DNA from: Pelargonium cotyledonis
Lineage: Eukaryota; Streptophyta; Magnoliopsida; Geraniales; Geraniaceae
Assembly (NCBI GenBank): GCA_036897625.1
Contig: JAYMTA010000071.1
Location: 1-45,867, forward strand
DNA length: 45,867 bases
Direction of reading: 5' to 3'
Below, piece after piece: positions 44,818 to 45,867 of the stretch. Both the position numbers and the translations under genes were made by a program. The notes beneath the pieces were generated by a model that worked only from the letters and a program-made list of their open reading frames with translations, searched no databases and was not told where the DNA came from. The stretch's first letter is position 1. Each line of letters starts with the position of its first letter.

Positions 44818-45867
44818 TAATTTAAAACATATAACATTATTGAATTGTTCAAATTAAGTTCATATTTCACAGTAAAAAGAAGAAGTCTAGAATGAATGTT
44901 TCTTCGTATCCTAATCAGTATGTATGTGGGTTTTAGAAAGGTCTTTGACTATATTGGTTATTATTGTCCGCAATAGAGGGAGAGGATAATATTACAAAAT
45001 TAAAAGGAATTGCTGATTTGACAGCCTCAATTATTGTTTTGGCTCTGGTGTACAAAAAGACAAAGAGTTGAATATTTCTGTTTATGTTTTTGTTATCTTA
45101 GAGCTCAATGCTGTAACAATTTGCAAGAGAGATATTTTTGTGAAATTGAATATTTCTCAAAGATATAAAACCAATATTATAAATATATAAACCAGTCCTT
45201 TAGGGGATGTCGTAATAGTCAATAATACACATCTACATGTGAGAGGTTATGGATTCAAATTTCACTGCATCGGGTGTGGAGAGATTTAAATGAGAGAGCT
45301 ACCCAAAAATATATATAAAGCAGCGTTTCACGGTTGTGATCACAAATTTCAGTTGTGAAAATCGGACACAATATATATAATGTTCGACAATTAATGGTTT
45401 TCTAAGTGTACAAATTAAAGTTGATAAAAGAAGTATTATGTTTTTCATTTACTTGAGAACAATTTGAATTTATTTATTTAACTAATATTTTTTTCCGACG
45501 ATGTTCGGGTTAGGGTTAGACATGTTTTGACGTGAACCGAAAAAGTAAGTGAAATAAATCTTTTTCGTTTAGTCTTCGATCCATTAATTTTATGTTTATT
45601 CGATCCTCAGTCTAGACTAGAACCGGACCGATTTTAATTTCTATTTACAAAGTATATTTTTAAATATAATATATCCGTAGTTGTACTTGTTTTTTGTAAG
45701 AAAGCAAAAATCAAATTAATTTTATTAATTTAAATAATAAAATTATATTGGACACATAAATAACGTGTTAATTGAACCGATTAAAATATTTTAACTATTT
45801 TAATTATTTTGTTCAAAACTAATTGAACCAGCTACCAATTTTGAATAAAACACCAAACTATTATTAA
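44818..45867. other. Gene-poor end of the window with a possible SINE-like piece
   Basis: No gene. At about 45195-45300 the order of a degenerate A box (aatagtcaataatacacat) and a B-box-like word (ggattcaaatttc at 45251), with acatgtgagaggttatgg between them, resembles the head of a plant tRNA-derived SINE. No tail or duplication could be fixed. Confidence 0.35.

Noticed and set aside
45515-45527. gggttagggttag, similar to telomere repeat or telo-box
   Set aside because: Two units only and not the exact TTTAGGG plant telomere repeat; expected by chance in this amount of sequence.
1-45867. A multi-gene biosynthetic or defence cluster
   Set aside because: The genes belong to unrelated housekeeping, stress and wall families with their own promoters, and nothing in order or orientation suggests joint function. 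No CRISPR, prokaryotic or organelle-derived block was seen.

Overview
This is nuclear DNA of a flowering plant, most likely a eudicot. It is AT-rich, its genes have many GT-AG introns, and it carries plant families (SFR2, RWA, DUF538, PCC13-62-type ferritin-like protein, invertase inhibitor), Stowaway and hAT miniature transposons, tRNA-derived SINE-like pieces and a nuclear tRNA-Asn. The species cannot be named from the sequence. All exon models below were read by eye from splice sites, reading phase and remembered family sequences; no search was run.

Layout. 1-87 (-): possible first codons of a gene leaving the window. 815-5114 (+): SFR2, galactolipid galactosyltransferase, 10 exons. 6457-11480 (+): serine carboxypeptidase-like protein, 8 exons; intron 3 holds a SINE-like insert nested in a hAT element. 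12785-13231 (-): single-exon DUF538 protein. 16405-20583 (+): membrane J-domain protein (DNAJC14/Jiv type), 9 coding exons, with an apparent frameshift in the last one. 21450-22437 (+): PCC13-62-like secreted ferritin-like protein, 2 exons, convergent with 23777-28489 (-): RWA-type wall polysaccharide O-acetylation protein, 15 exons. 30773-33375 (-): very acidic protein, 2 exons, with an internal 108-bp duplication. 34871-35101 (-): small basic protein of unknown role. 38281-38779 (+): broken invertase/pectin methylesterase inhibitor. 39901-39974 (-): tRNA-Asn(GTT). 42369-42884 (+): intact invertase inhibitor paralogue. About the last 10 kb, apart from these small genes, is repeat-rich and gene-poor.

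The genes are independently transcribed and do not form a cluster or pathway. Loose themes are stress and membrane protection (SFR2, PCC13-62-like) and cell-wall or apoplast function (RWA, invertase inhibitors), but this is ordinary gene order and I infer no joint system. I found no convincing undescribed biological system. The points most worth a second look are the frameshift in the J-domain gene, the nested insertion with two clean target-site duplications, the exon-edge duplication in the carboxypeptidase gene, the decayed/intact inhibitor pair, and the pol III-like boxes just after the intact inhibitor's stop codon.
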